A stretch of 64,000 nt of DNA from Acinetobacter suaedae (GTDB taxonomy: Bacteria > Pseudomonadota > Gammaproteobacteria > Pseudomonadales > Moraxellaceae): NCBI RefSeq assembly GCF_008630915.1, contig NZ_CP043909.1:2480001-2544000 (forward strand), given 5' to 3'. This document shows, in pieces, positions 27,987-37,833 of the stretch. The notes under the pieces were generated by a model. That model saw only the letters and a list, made by a program, of their open reading frames with translations, did no database searches and was not told the DNA's origin. Positions within the stretch are counted from its first letter, which is position 1. Each line of letters begins with the position of its first letter. A program made the translations under genes and the position numbers.

Positions 27987-28222
27987 CACCGATTGTCATT
28001 TCTTGATCGAAACAAGGCTCGAAGAAAAAAAGGCATTTGAAACAAATGCTGATTGATTTTCCGATTTTCATCTTCAATGGTTTGCTGTAGTTGCTGATTG
28101 AGCCAAACAAGATGCTGCTCAGATAATTGTGAAAAATCTTGAAAGCTCATCACAGGACGCCTAAGTTGCTGTGCAAGCTGCTCTAAGGCTACTGTTTGTT
28201 CTTTTGTTGGTTCTTTGCTCAT
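27986..28222 (-). CDS. Unknown 78-aa protein, coupled to the helical-repeat gene
   Basis: Short, charged, Gln-rich protein, probably helical (EQLAQQLRRPVMSFQDFSQL), with a basic aromatic C-terminus (FFLRALFRSRND). A purine-rich GGAAGAATGGAAG precedes the ATG. First gene of a two-gene unit. The pairing suggests a small partner or regulator for the 397-aa protein; no function can be read. Confidence 0.65.
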   Translation of the reverse strand: MSKEPTKEQTVALEQLAQQLRRPVMSFQDFSQLSEQHLVWLNQQLQQTIEDENRKINQHLFQMPFFLRALFRSRNDNR

Positions 28223-28340
28223 CTTCCATTCTTCCGTGTTATTGTTGTTTTATCTGTTCAGTGTAAGCTGAATTAAAAAATATTGGTAACTTTGCAAAAA
28301 ATAAAAACATTGCCCCCCCATCATCATATTTTTTCATTTT

Positions 28341-28361
28341 TATAGAACGATTCATTCTATA
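28341..28361. promoter_or_regulatory. Palindrome upstream of the ribB promoter
   Basis: TATAGAA and TTCTATA are perfect complements 7 bp apart, about 30 bp upstream of the proposed -10. Position fits an operator; regulator unknown. Confidence 0.35.
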
Positions 28362-28391
28362 AAAAGTTCTCTTTTTCAGAGCAACTTTAGC

Positions 28392-28397
28392 TATAAT
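28392..28397 (+). promoter_or_regulatory. -10 box of the FMN riboswitch-ribB transcript
   Basis: Consensus TATAAT, about 13 bp before the riboswitch. No good -35 at 17 bp, so the call rests on the -10 and position. Confidence 0.5.
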
Positions 28398-28408
28398 CAA
28401 ATTACATC

Positions 28409-28560
28409 GCTTCAGGGCGGGGTGAAATTCCCCACCGGTGGTAAGTTAGGCATTAAACATAAATGACCTAATCAGCCCACGAGCTGGTATATATGTTTAT
28501 ATACTCGCAGATTTGGTGAGATGCCAAAGCCGACGGTATAGTCCGGATGAAAGAAGACGA
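28409..28560 (+). ncRNA. FMN riboswitch (RFN element)
   Basis: Contains the family's conserved blocks in order: CAGGGCGGGGTGAAATTCCC, CACCGGTGGTAAG, AATCAGCCCACGAGC, GATTTGGTGAGATGCCAAAG, CCGACGGTATAGTCCGGATG and AAAGAAGACG. Placed 98 nt before the ribB start. In this family FMN binding lowers expression of riboflavin genes; no attenuator hairpin with T run is obvious before ribB, so control of translation initiation is likely (inference). Confidence 0.95.
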
Positions 28561-28658
28561 AACCACCGAAACAATCTTTTGGTTTGTTTTGGTACGCGCT
28601 TATTTTTACATCAGTCCTGAAATGTTCAACCGTAGCTTATTTACGAGAGCGTTTCATT

Positions 28659-29318
28659 ATGTCGAGTTTAATTCAACCCGAACTTTTCTTTTCAGCCCTT
28701 TCCCCAGCTGAACAACGTATTCAACAAGCTTTAGAAGACATTCGCCAAGGCAAACCCGTGTTGGTGATGGATGATTTTGACCGTGAAAATGAGGCCGATT
28801 TAATCATTGCTGCTGAAACTTTAACAGTCGAAGTCATGGCACAAATGATTCGTGATGGTTCAGGCATCGTCTGTTTATGCCTAACTGAAGCATTGGCTGA
28901 TCATTTAGCTCTTCCGCCTATGGTCGTGGATAACTCAAGTCAGTTCAAAACCGCATTTACGGTAACAATTGAAGCAGCTCAAGGTGTAACCACAGGTGTC
29001 TCGGCCAAAGATCGCGTGACGACTGTTTTCGCCGCGACTCAAGACGGTGCTGTAGCAAGTGACCTCAGTCGCCCAGGACATGTATTTCCATTACGAGCAC
29101 GTGATGGTGGTGTGCTCACTCGTCGTGGTCATACTGAGGGAACGATTGACCTCGCCCGTTTAGCAGGCTTAAAACCTTCAGGTGTGTTGTGCGAATTAAC
29201 CAATCCAGACGGCTCAATGGCCTCTGGCATTCAAGTTCTTGCTTATGCACAAACCCATGGTCTGACGGTGATCAGTATTGAAGAATTAGTCCAATACCGC
29301 TTAAAACATAATGTTTAA
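28659..29318 (+). CDS. ribB: 3,4-dihydroxy-2-butanone 4-phosphate synthase
   Basis: Supplies the four-carbon unit of riboflavin from ribulose-5-phosphate. Seen: 219 aa; [25 protein letters not shown], and [16 protein letters not shown]. No GTP cyclohydrolase II domain, so it is the stand-alone RibB. Start at ATG 28659; the open frame extends 75 bp upstream, but the conserved region begins after this ATG. Under FMN riboswitch control; other rib genes are not here. Confidence 0.93.
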   Translation: MSSLIQPELFFSALSPAEQRIQQALEDIRQGKPVLVMDDFDRENEADLIIAAETLTVEVMAQMIRDGSGIVCLCLTEALADHLALPPMVVDNSSQFKTAFTVTIEAAQGVTTGVSAKDRVTTVFAATQDGAVASDLSRPGHVFPLRARDGGVLTRRGHTEGTIDLARLAGLKPSGVLCELTNPDGSMASGIQVLAYAQTHGLTVISIEELVQYRLKHNV

Positions 29319-29324
29319 TTAATA

Positions 29325-29351
29325 AAAGCCTCGATCATTCGAGGCTTTTTG
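29325..29351. terminator. Bidirectional terminator after ribB
   Basis: AAAAGCCTCGA-TCAT-TCGAGGCTTTTT, between convergent ribB and HAD genes. Confidence 0.9.
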
Positions 29352-29361
29352 ATCAATATAG

Positions 29362-30036
29362 TTATGAAACCTTTCGCTCAATATTTAATTGATCAACCAC
29401 CTCAATCAATTGGCCAAATTCAGAAATATATGCAACAGGTTGTACCTGAGCTAACTCTTGCGTTGTTCCATAACCATAATTCACAGCAATAGTTTCGATC
29501 CCGTTTGCGCGTGCACCAATGACATCATATTGACGATCTCCCACCATAATGCAGTGCTGAGCATTCAACTGCTCTTGCTCAAGAATATAAGCAATTAAAT
29601 CTGCTTTATTGGTACGCTCCCCTGTTAACTCACTACCATACATTTCAGTAAAATACTGATCTAACTGGAAGTGAGCCAAAATTTGTTTTGCATAAACTGT
29701 GGGCTTCGCTGTTGCAAGAAATAATTGATATTCTTGTGTTTGTAGCTGCCGTAAAGTCCCTTCCACTGTTGGATAGACTTCATTTTCAAATAAGCCTGTC
29801 ACTGAAAAACGCTCGCGGTAAGCAGCTAAAGCTTGTTCGGCCAAATCATCATCTTGAGTATCTAATAATTTTGCTAATGAGGCTTTCAAAGGTGGGCCAA
29901 TCGTCCAATCTAAATCAACTTCATCCGCCAATGGTTGATTGAGCTTTTCTAACGCATAACGAATCGAACCATGAATTCCTGTTTTAGGATCGGTTAATGT
30001 CCCATCTAAATCAATCAGTATGTTTTTGATCGTCAT
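29362..30036 (-). CDS. HAD-superfamily phosphatase (phosphoglycolate-phosphatase-like)
   Basis: Seen: 224 aa; motif I DLDGTLTD with Asp9 and Asp11, a helical cap, a motif II threonine in LATAKP, Lys in TNKADLI, and motif IV VGDRQYDVIGARANG. This is the layout of Gph/YieH-like hydrolases. Substrate cannot be told from sequence. Divergent from thiD by 93 bp. Confidence 0.85.
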   Translation of the reverse strand: MTIKNILIDLDGTLTDPKTGIHGSIRYALEKLNQPLADEVDLDWTIGPPLKASLAKLLDTQDDDLAEQALAAYRERFSVTGLFENEVYPTVEGTLRQLQTQEYQLFLATAKPTVYAKQILAHFQLDQYFTEMYGSELTGERTNKADLIAYILEQEQLNAQHCIMVGDRQYDVIGARANGIETIAVNYGYGTTQELAQVQPVAYISEFGQLIEVVDQLNIERKVS

Positions 30037-30117
30037 TCGTTCAATCTCTTAAAGCCTTACACAACATAGTCGAGAGTTTCTCGAAACTCCCCTATACTAA
30101 CGTAAATGAAAACATAA

Positions 30118-30897
<780 letters not shown>

Positions 30898-31041
30898 ACC
30901 GCTTTGCTTAAAGCTCATTAAATACTTTTTGATTTTAGTTTCACCGAAGGCTTTGAATCAATTTAAGTTTTATATGAAAATATGTCATTCATTTATGAGC
31001 GCTTATGCAAAATATTCATCAATTCAAACACACGAATAAAA

Positions 31042-31060
31042 TATAATAATTATCATTTTA
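31042..31060 (+). promoter_or_regulatory. Fur box upstream of the siderophore receptor
   Basis: TATAATAATTATCATTTTA matches 14 of 19 positions of the Fur consensus GATAATGATAATCATTATC. It ends 18 bp before the receptor ATG, so iron repression is expected. Confidence 0.65.
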
Positions 31061-31078
31061 ATTTTCATCATAATCCTC

Positions 31079-33175
31079 ATGTTGAAGCACCGTATCTTAC
31101 CTAGTTTGTTACCCCTGAGTTGTGCTATGACTGCATTTGGGAACGACCAAATCAGTACCCTACCCACCCTTACTTTTCAGGCATCCTCTGAGAATGCAGA
31201 ACATGACTATAAAGTGACTTCTGCAAGTGCAGCAATGCGTAGTAATACCTTGCTGAAAGACACCCCTCAAGCCGTTACTGTAATTAATAAAGCGATACTT
31301 GAAGATATTCAAGCAACTCGCTTATCTGAAGCACTCGATGTAGCAGGACTGGGACGAGCAAATAACTTTGGTGGACAAGGTCTCACCACCTTCACCTCTC
31401 GTGGTTTTACCAGTGGTGAATATTATCGGAATGGCTTCCCGATCAATCGCGGTTATCCTAATGCACCTGATAGCTCAACTATTGAGCGTGTAGAAGTTTT
31501 AAGAGGTGCATCATCGAGTTTATATGGTCGTGGTGATCCAGGAGGGACATTTAATGTCGTTAGTAAGACACCTCAACCCGATCGGAAAACCACACTTGGC
31601 CTGAGTATTGATGACAAAGGACTTTATCGCAGTAACATCGATACAACTGGTTCTTTCACTGGAGATGATCGCGTTACCTATCGTTTGAACTTAATGGGTG
31701 AAAATGGGGATACTTATCGCGAGCATGTGGACTCAAAACGATGGAACATCGCACCCGTAATTCAATGGACACCATCAGATCAAACAAAAGTTATCTTAGA
31801 GGCGGACTTTTTAAGAAATCAACATGCACTTGATCGAGGCTTTACCCGCTATGATGGTCAACAAAAACAATCCTTTAATCCAAAAGACTATTGGTGGGAA
31901 TCAGGGAAAAATCGAAACCGTTTATATAACGATAATGATATGTTCCAACTACGGGTCGAACATCATCTCAATGACACATGGACGTTGAATGTAGGCACTC
32001 AATATTTAGATGGAAATTTACATGGCTATGCCGTTGAAGCGAATGGGATAAAAGCAGGTAGTCATGGTGAAATCATTACTCGAAATTATAATTGGCGAAA
32101 TTTGGACTGGAATGATAAAAATATCCAAGCAAGTTTAGTTGGTGAGTTTGATTTATTTAATCTACAACATACTTTAATCACTGGACTAGAGTTTGAAGAT
32201 TATGATTATCGCTCGTACATCATCCGTTCCACTGCCCCATTTGACTTAAATATCCATCATCCCTACCGTACACAACCATTACCCGCATTAGAGAACGTCA
32301 CGACACATGATCATGAGCAGCTCACCAGCAAAGCGTTCTATATCCAAGATCAAATTCGTTTTACAGACCGACTTAACACCGTGATTGGCCTACGTTTTGA
32401 ACAATACCAACATGATTATACGAATTTTATGAATAACACCTCATGGTCAACCAAACACAATACGCTAATTCCTCGTGTTGGCTTAACGTATGATTTAAAT
32501 GAACAACTTACTGTCTATAGTAATATTAGTAAATCATTTAAACCCAACTCTGGTGCCGATCGAAACAATCAAGGCTTTGATCCAGAAGAAGGTATTTCAT
32601 ATGAAATCGGATCTAAACTCGCATTGTTTGATGACAAGCTTTCCTTTGAAAATGCCCTGTATTATGTGAAAAAAGACAATGTTCTCACCTTAGATCCACT
32701 CGATAGCACCAAAAGCGTTGCTGCAGGTGAAGTCACGAGCAAAGGTTTTGAGCTCAGTCTCGTTGGTAACCTCACCCCTGAATGGAAAGTCATTGGTAAT
32801 TATGCCTATACAGATGCGGCAGTGAGCAAGGACAATAGCTTAGCGAAAGGAACTCGTCTTGCGAATATTCCTAAAGATTCATTCAATTTCTTGACAATGT
32901 ATGAGTTCCACTCAGAACCACTGGAAGGTTTAGCAATAGGACTAAATCAGCGCTATATAGGAAATCGAAAAGGACAAACAGCAAATAACACCTATACCAT
33001 GGGTGCCTATGCCACTACAGACTTTATTTCTTATTACAATCTCACATCTGATATACGTTTAAGTTTCGATATCAAAAACATCTTTAATAAGAGATATGAT
33101 GATAGTGCATTCAACCGTTATGTTTATCCTGGCCAGCCTCGTACTGCCAAACTTGGCGTCACCTATTCATTTTAA
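31079..33175 (+). CDS. TonB-dependent siderophore receptor
   Basis: Outer-membrane 22-stranded barrel for ferric-siderophore uptake. Seen: 698 aa; a short signal peptide, a plug beginning near residue 60 (DTPQAVTVINKAIL, EVLRGASSSLYGRGDPGGT), and a barrel ending in aromatic TYSF. The 'RGF.SGEYYRNGFP' plug and overall length suggest a hydroxamate/FhuE-FoxA-like receptor; the ligand is not certain. Fur box upstream, no siderophore synthesis or inner-membrane transporter nearby. Terminator follows. Confidence 0.9.
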   Translation: MLKHRILPSLLPLSCAMTAFGNDQISTLPTLTFQASSENAEHDYKVTSASAAMRSNTLLKDTPQAVTVINKAILEDIQATRLSEALDVAGLGRANNFGGQGLTTFTSRGFTSGEYYRNGFPINRGYPNAPDSSTIERVEVLRGASSSLYGRGDPGGTFNVVSKTPQPDRKTTLGLSIDDKGLYRSNIDTTGSFTGDDRVTYRLNLMGENGDTYREHVDSKRWNIAPVIQWTPSDQTKVILEADFLRNQHALDRGFTRYDGQQKQSFNPKDYWWESGKNRNRLYNDNDMFQLRVEHHLNDTWTLNVGTQYLDGNLHGYAVEANGIKAGSHGEIITRNYNWRNLDWNDKNIQASLVGEFDLFNLQHTLITGLEFEDYDYRSYIIRSTAPFDLNIHHPYRTQPLPALENVTTHDHEQLTSKAFYIQDQIRFTDRLNTVIGLRFEQYQHDYTNFMNNTSWSTKHNTLIPRVGLTYDLNEQLTVYSNISKSFKPNSGADRNNQGFDPEEGISYEIGSKLALFDDKLSFENALYYVKKDNVLTLDPLDSTKSVAAGEVTSKGFELSLVGNLTPEWKVIGNYAYTDAAVSKDNSLAKGTRLANIPKDSFNFLTMYEFHSEPLEGLAIGLNQRYIGNRKGQTANNTYTMGAYATTDFISYYNLTSDIRLSFDIKNIFNKRYDDSAFNRYVYPGQPRTAKLGVTYSF

Positions 33176-33213
33176 ATCGCATTTCAGCAAATATTTCTAG
33201 AATCAGAATAAAC

Positions 33214-33237
33214 AAAAGGCGCATTCAGCGCCTTTTT
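33214..33237. terminator. Bidirectional terminator
   Basis: AAAAGGCGC-ATTCA-GCGCCTTTTT between the receptor gene and the convergent Kbp gene. Confidence 0.9.
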
Positions 33238-33249
33238 CACATTCCCAAA

Positions 33250-33723
33250 TTATTGTGGAATACGTAATACTTGACCTGGGAAAATATCATCTGCATTTTT
33301 CAATAAAGGTCGATTTGCTTCAAAAATTTTATTGTATTGGTTTGGATCACCGTAATACTCTTTAGAAATCTTTGACAGATTATCACCTGACTTCACTGTA
33401 TAGAATTTGCTTTCTGGCTCAACAGTTTCAACTGTCATTTGATCATCAACCTGAGCTACATGATCGATATTGCCCACAGCAAGAATGATTTTTTCTTTAT
33501 CCGCCTGACTCTTTACCTGCCCTTTAATCACAGCAGTATCGGTTGTACCGTTATATGTCACAGACAGACCTTCTACCCCTAAACCTAAGCTTTTAATTAA
33601 ACCTAATAATTTATTTGCAACCTCTTGAGCTGATGGTTCAGCTGATGTTGTTGGTGCAGCTTGTGGTTCTGCAGGTGCTGTATTTTTCTTACCAATACCT
33701 TTTACAAAATCAAAAAGACCCAT
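33250..33723 (-). CDS. kbp: BON and LysM domain protein (Kbp/YgaU-like)
   Basis: Homologue of E. coli Kbp, a cytoplasmic potassium-binding protein. Seen: 157 aa; MGLFDFVKGIG start as in Kbp, an Ala/Pro-rich linker, a BON domain about 35-100 (AVIKGQVKSQADKEKIILAVGNI), and a C-terminal LysM domain (YTVKSGDNLSKISKEYYGD, PGQVLRIP). No signal peptide, so not a secreted wall binder. AGAGGA precedes the ATG. Confidence 0.88.
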   Translation of the reverse strand: MGLFDFVKGIGKKNTAPAEPQAAPTTSAEPSAQEVANKLLGLIKSLGLGVEGLSVTYNGTTDTAVIKGQVKSQADKEKIILAVGNIDHVAQVDDQMTVETVEPESKFYTVKSGDNLSKISKEYYGDPNQYNKIFEANRPLLKNADDIFPGQVLRIPQ

Positions 33724-33886
33724 TGTTATTTCCTCTGTAATTATTTATGAAGATTGGCCTCAATCGACCTAATTTCTAGTTATACCTAAAAAATAAATGC
33801 TACAGGTTTCAATTTAAAGCGGTCTTGTAAATATATGTATAATGATATTGAGCAATGTTATTACAATTTTTCTTATTAAAACAATG

Positions 33887-33912
33887 AAAAAGCCACCTTA
33901 CGGTGGCTTTTC
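33887..33912. terminator. Terminator after acpP
   Basis: AAAAGCCACC-TTAC-GGTGGCTTTT. Symmetric A and T runs; serves acpP on the minus strand. Confidence 0.88.
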
Positions 33913-33927
33913 AATCATGCAATATGA

Positions 33928-34164
33928 TTAACCAAGTTTTTTGGTTACATAATCAATTGCTGATTGAACCGTAGTGATTTCATTTGAATCTTCATCAGGA
34001 ATCGTGATGTCGAAATCATTTTCAAAAGACATTACAAGTTCAACCAAATCTAAAGAGTCAGCACCCAAATCATCCATGAAAGATGCTTCGTTCTTAATCT
34101 CTTCAGCACGCATACCTAATTGTTCAGCTACTGCTTGTTTGATGCGTTGTTCGATATCGCTCAC
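33928..34164 (-). CDS. acpP: Acyl carrier protein
   Basis: Carries growing acyl chains on phosphopantetheine. Seen: 78 aa, acidic, with the attachment serine in [10 protein letters not shown]. The start is the GTG at 34162-34164: GAGGAG lies 7 nt upstream and the product then begins with the standard (M)[11 protein letters not shown]. An ATG five codons earlier overlaps the Shine-Dalgarno and was rejected. Third gene after fabD and fabG, 86 bp below fabG; that gap may contain a separate acpP promoter. Confidence 0.96.
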   Translation of the reverse strand: MSDIEQRIKQAVAEQLGMRAEEIKNEASFMDDLGADSLDLVELVMSFENDFDITIPDEDSNEITTVQSAIDYVTKKLG

Positions 34165-34250
34165 AGGAATTCTCCTCATTGCTTGTGGCGTTTTAATTTG
34201 CCACTAGTTTAATTGAATATAAAAATTTTTAAAAGTTTATACATCGCCAG

Positions 34251-34985
34251 TTAGGCCATGTATAAACCACCATTTACGTGTAAAACTGTACCAGTAATGT
34301 AACTCGCCTTGTCGCTGGCAAGGAAACTCACTGCATTTGCAATATCTTGAGGCTCACCTAAACGATTTAAAGCGACTTGATCAGTCATTTTTTTGCGAAT
34401 TTCTTCACTTAACTGATCCGTCATTTCAGTCGCAATGAAGCCTGGCGCAACACTGTTCACTGTAATCTGACGGCTGCCCATCTCTTTCGCTAAGCTACGA
34501 CTGAATGCTTCAATCCCTGCTTTTGCTGCTGAGTAGTTTGCTTGGCCCGGATTGGCAAAATGCGCTACAACAGAACTGATGTTAATAATGCGCCCAAAGC
34601 GTGCTTTGGTCATGCCTTTCAATACGCGCTTAGATAAGCGGTAAACGGCTTTCAGATGGATATTCAAAATATCATCCCAATCGTCTTCAGACATACGCAA
34701 TAACAAGTTATCTTTGGTAATGCCCGCATTGTTTACCAACACAAGAACTGAACCATATTTCTGTTCAATGTCTGAAACAAGTGCATCAATTGCTTCGCCG
34801 TTACGGACATCAAGTACAGCACCTGTGCCATGCTCAGCAAAGCTTTCTGTCAGTTTTTCCGCGCCTGATTCAGAGGTCGCGGTTCCAACCACAAAAAAAC
34901 CGTCTTGAATGAGTTGCTGTGCAATAGCAGCGCCAATACCTCGGCTTGCTCCTGTCACTAACGCAACTTTTCGTTGTTGTGTCAT
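34251..34985 (-). CDS. fabG: 3-oxoacyl-ACP reductase
   Basis: NADPH-dependent reduction of beta-ketoacyl-ACP. Seen: 244 aa short-chain dehydrogenase; TGASRGIGAAIAQ cofactor loop, NNAGIT, catalytic Ser/Tyr/Lys in ISSVVAH...YSAAKAG, and PGFIATEMTD. Its start overlaps the fabD stop by 4 nt. Confidence 0.95.
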   Translation of the reverse strand: MTQQRKVALVTGASRGIGAAIAQQLIQDGFFVVGTATSESGAEKLTESFAEHGTGAVLDVRNGEAIDALVSDIEQKYGSVLVLVNNAGITKDNLLLRMSEDDWDDILNIHLKAVYRLSKRVLKGMTKARFGRIINISSVVAHFANPGQANYSAAKAGIEAFSRSLAKEMGSRQITVNSVAPGFIATEMTDQLSEEIRKKMTDQVALNRLGEPQDIANAVSFLASDKASYITGTVLHVNGGLYMA

Positions 34986-35968
34986 GCAATTTTTCCTTCT
35001 GCCACTAACACTGCGTTTAGGGCATCTTCCATACGTGCTTTGCTATCAATGGCAAATGCTTTCTCTATGTTCGGTAATCGCTTTGCAAGATTACTTAGTA
35101 CAGTACCAGGTCCACATTCGACCACATACTGAATACCTTGTTCTTGTAGATGTTGCATTGTTTTCGTCCATTGTACTGATTCGTACAATTGAGCCGTTAA
35201 AGCCTGACGTAATTGAGCCACATCTGTTGCGATTTCCGCGTTGACATTTTGTATTACAGGAAGGCGTGGTAGCTCAATGGCAGTTTGTTCCAAAGCTTCA
35301 GCAAACTTTTCTGCAGCTGGCTTCATTAATGAACAATGCGATGGTACAGATACTGGTAGCGCAATCGCTTTACCAGATTGTTCTTTCGCTTCAGCCATCA
35401 CTTGTTGAACCAATGCAGCACTACCTGCAATCACAACTTGACCTTGCGCATTATAATTTGCGGCTTCTACTGAACCTTGACCCGTCGCAGAGGCTTGTTG
35501 GCAAAGTTCAACAACTTTGTCGTCCACCAAACCGAGAATTGCAGCCATTGCGCCCTCACCCTGAGGAACGGCACTCTGCATTAATTTGCCCCGTAGATGA
35601 ACCAGTTTTACCGCATCGGCCAATGTCATCGCTTCCGCAGCAACCAACGCGCTATATTCCCCTAAAGAGTGTCCTGCCAAGTATTTCGGTGTAATACCAC
35701 CTAACTCTAACCATACACGCCATAAGGCAATACTGGCAGTCAATAACACAGGCTGAGTATTTTCAGTTTGATCTAAGCCTTCACCACTTTGAGCAATGTG
35801 CCAAAGATCAAAACCGAGTGCGTCAGATGCCTCAGCAAAAGTCTCTTGAACAACACTGAATTGCTCTGCAAGTTCAGCAAGCATACCTACTTTTTGTGAA
35901 CCTTGACCTGGAAAAACAAATGCAGTTTTTGTTGCTTGAGCTGCCTGCTCAAGTCGTTTAGTCGACAT
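34982..35968 (-). CDS. fabD: Malonyl-CoA:ACP transacylase
   Basis: Loads malonyl groups on ACP. Seen: 328 aa; VFPGQGSQKVGML, the nucleophile serine in GHSLGEYSALVAAE, Arg in HLRGKLMQ and His in PSHCSLM. About 15 residues longer than E. coli FabD, mostly at the N-terminus. AAGGA precedes the ATG. It starts its own unit: a terminator separates it from rpmF, and plsX and fabH, which usually lie between, are absent. Confidence 0.95.
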   Translation of the reverse strand: MSTKRLEQAAQATKTAFVFPGQGSQKVGMLAELAEQFSVVQETFAEASDALGFDLWHIAQSGEGLDQTENTQPVLLTASIALWRVWLELGGITPKYLAGHSLGEYSALVAAEAMTLADAVKLVHLRGKLMQSAVPQGEGAMAAILGLVDDKVVELCQQASATGQGSVEAANYNAQGQVVIAGSAALVQQVMAEAKEQSGKAIALPVSVPSHCSLMKPAAEKFAEALEQTAIELPRLPVIQNVNAEIATDVAQLRQALTAQLYESVQWTKTMQHLQEQGIQYVVECGPGTVLSNLAKRLPNIEKAFAIDSKARMEDALNAVLVAEGKIA

Positions 35969-36097
35969 ATAAAAATCCTTAAATTAGTCTATCGCCAATT
36001 TGATCAACGTTCATGATTCTACATGAGAATGACAATAGACTCTTTAGCGATGCGGCAATTTAACATTGATTTAATCTTTTTATAATTGCGAAAAACA

Positions 36098-36128
36098 ACA
36101 AAAAAGGGAGCTTTCGCTCCCATTTTTT
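36098..36128 (-). terminator. Terminator after rpmF
   Basis: GGGAGC-TTTC-GCTCCC (GAAA loop on the minus strand), followed there by TTTTTT. Confidence 0.88.
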
Positions 36129-36165
36129 CTATACTTTAAGCTAACGCTTAATGCATATGACTCAA

Positions 36166-36351
36166 TTATTCAGCATCAGCTGCTTTAGCGAATAATTGAC
36201 GACCACGGTAAATACCGTCTTTAGTCACGTGGTGACGACGGTGAGTTTCACCAGTAGTTTGGTCTACAGATAATGCATTCTCGGTTAAAGCGTCATGTGA
36301 ACGGCGCATGTCACGGCGAGAGCGACTTTTACGGTTTTGCTGAACGGCCAT
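36166..36351 (-). CDS. rpmF: 50S ribosomal protein L32
   Basis: Seen: 61 aa, basic, [21 protein letters not shown] start typical of L32 (landmark). AAGGAG precedes the ATG. No Cys pairs, so the zinc-free form. Co-transcribed with the upstream yceD-like gene (74-bp gap), the usual pairing. Confidence 0.96.
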   Translation of the reverse strand: MAVQQNRKSRSRRDMRRSHDALTENALSVDQTTGETHRRHHVTKDGIYRGRQLFAKAADAE

Positions 36352-36425
36352 GATGGCTCCTTACAAAGATCGAAAAAATGGATCAGAACAAATTCAGTTG
36401 TCTTAACTCAACATTATAACATAAA

Positions 36426-36986
36426 TTATGAGTTAAGTTTACCCTTCAAGCTTGCCAAAACATCAAACGGATTATCCCGTTTTTCTTCGACAACATCCTG
36501 AATGGTAGGTCGATGTTTATGCTCACAAGCATCGTGCTTAGGAGATAAAGGCATCAACAATAACAGTTCATCTTCTAGCAATGCGAGCAAATCAATCGAA
36601 GCAGGCGTATCAAAATCACCTTTTTTCGAAGACTCACTTTCACCTAAAACGATGAAATCAGCATCCTCATCCAAGCGCTCTATCAGTGACTCATCATCGA
36701 TTAAAGCCAAATGAAAATCTGAAACAAGTTCAGTTTCAACAGTATCCAAACAACGTTGGCATTCCATTGGAACCCTTGTATCAATATGTCCATCTAACCA
36801 TACAATGCGATGATAGGCATCCATTGATAGCTTACAGTCTATGTTGATCAATTGATCATTAATTGATCCAACAGCTTCACGGGCAATACGAGCAAAGCGA
36901 GACAATGGCAGTGTTCCTGACCATGTAAAGCCCTGTTCAGCCCATTTAAACGGCTCAATCTGTGCCGGAAAGGTATTTGCTGACAT
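36426..36986 (-). CDS. yceD: YceD / DUF177 family protein
   Basis: Family linked to 23S rRNA accumulation in E. coli and plants. Seen: 186 aa; VPMECQRCLDTVETEL with the conserved C-x2-C and the C-terminal NPFDVLASLK block. Adjacent to rpmF as in most proteobacteria, which supports the call. Mechanism unknown. Confidence 0.88.
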   Translation of the reverse strand: MSANTFPAQIEPFKWAEQGFTWSGTLPLSRFARIAREAVGSINDQLINIDCKLSMDAYHRIVWLDGHIDTRVPMECQRCLDTVETELVSDFHLALIDDESLIERLDEDADFIVLGESESSKKGDFDTPASIDLLALLEDELLLLMPLSPKHDACEHKHRPTIQDVVEEKRDNPFDVLASLKGKLNS

Positions 36987-37082
36987 AATTAAGGCGGCAA
37001 TTCTACAAATTCATCGGTACTCTGTCAAAGATTAAGATACAATTTTGCACTTCTTTAGACAGAACTCGGGGTAAATTAAGCA

Positions 37083-37745
37083 ATGCACCTGTTGCAGCCG
37101 CAACTTGAAGTAACAACTTCATTACTTGTAAGCACCCATTCAACCTCTGCTCCTGCATTAACGCCAGATCAAGTGCAACGCTCATCTTGGCAAAAGTTAA
37201 CAACAGAATCAGAACAGGTTGATTGGCTTATTTTACACTTTAATCACTGGTTTTCCCACCATAATGTGACACTTGTGAAAGGTGATTTTGAACCAGAATA
37301 TTTCCCAGCAACTAAACAGCAACCTGCCCGAATCCAATTTGCACATGGTTTTTTTAATAGTGCCCTACATGAAATTAGTCATTGGACGATTTCTGGTGCA
37401 CAACGTCGACTGTTACCTGATTTGGGTTATTGGTACGCGCCTGATGGTCGGAGTGCTGAGCAGCAAGCGTTATTTGAACAAGTTGAAATCAAACCACAAG
37501 CGATCGAATGGTTATTTGCCACAGCCTTCGGTCGAAAATTTCGTGTATCTTTAGATAATTTAACGGGTGACAGCGGTAGCGGACAACAATTTAAAGACAA
37601 TGTGTTTGCTCAGGTTCAACGTTACTTTTCTGGTGAAGCGAAATTGCCACGTGATGCAGCTCATTTTATTTATTACATCTGTTTGTGTACGCGTAATGGC
37701 TTAGCGTTACAACGCAATGAATTTAAACGCGAACAGCTTGATTAA
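37083..37745 (+). CDS. epmC: Elongation factor P hydroxylase EpmC
   Basis: Hydroxylates the beta-lysyl-lysine of EF-P after EpmA/EpmB modification. Seen: 220 aa; ALHEISHWTISGAQRR with the metal-binding HExxHW, DLGYWYAPDGRSAEQQ, VEIKPQAIEWLF, the same blocks as E. coli YfcM but with about 40 extra N-terminal residues. EF-P and the other modification genes are not in the window. Start uncertain because of that extension. Confidence 0.88.
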   Translation: MHLLQPQLEVTTSLLVSTHSTSAPALTPDQVQRSSWQKLTTESEQVDWLILHFNHWFSHHNVTLVKGDFEPEYFPATKQQPARIQFAHGFFNSALHEISHWTISGAQRRLLPDLGYWYAPDGRSAEQQALFEQVEIKPQAIEWLFATAFGRKFRVSLDNLTGDSGSGQQFKDNVFAQVQRYFSGEAKLPRDAAHFIYYICLCTRNGLALQRNEFKREQLD

Positions 37746-37833
37746 ATGACAAAATTATCACATCCAGTACTTGCATCATGCCTATATCACGTTTCATACT
37801 AAATTCAGCCATAAAGATCAGGGAGTTATAATA

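Noticed and set aside
35266..35694. 142-codon open frame antisense to fabD
   Set aside because: Shadow of fabD: Gln/Leu/Pro-rich composition from the complementary strand, no start signal.
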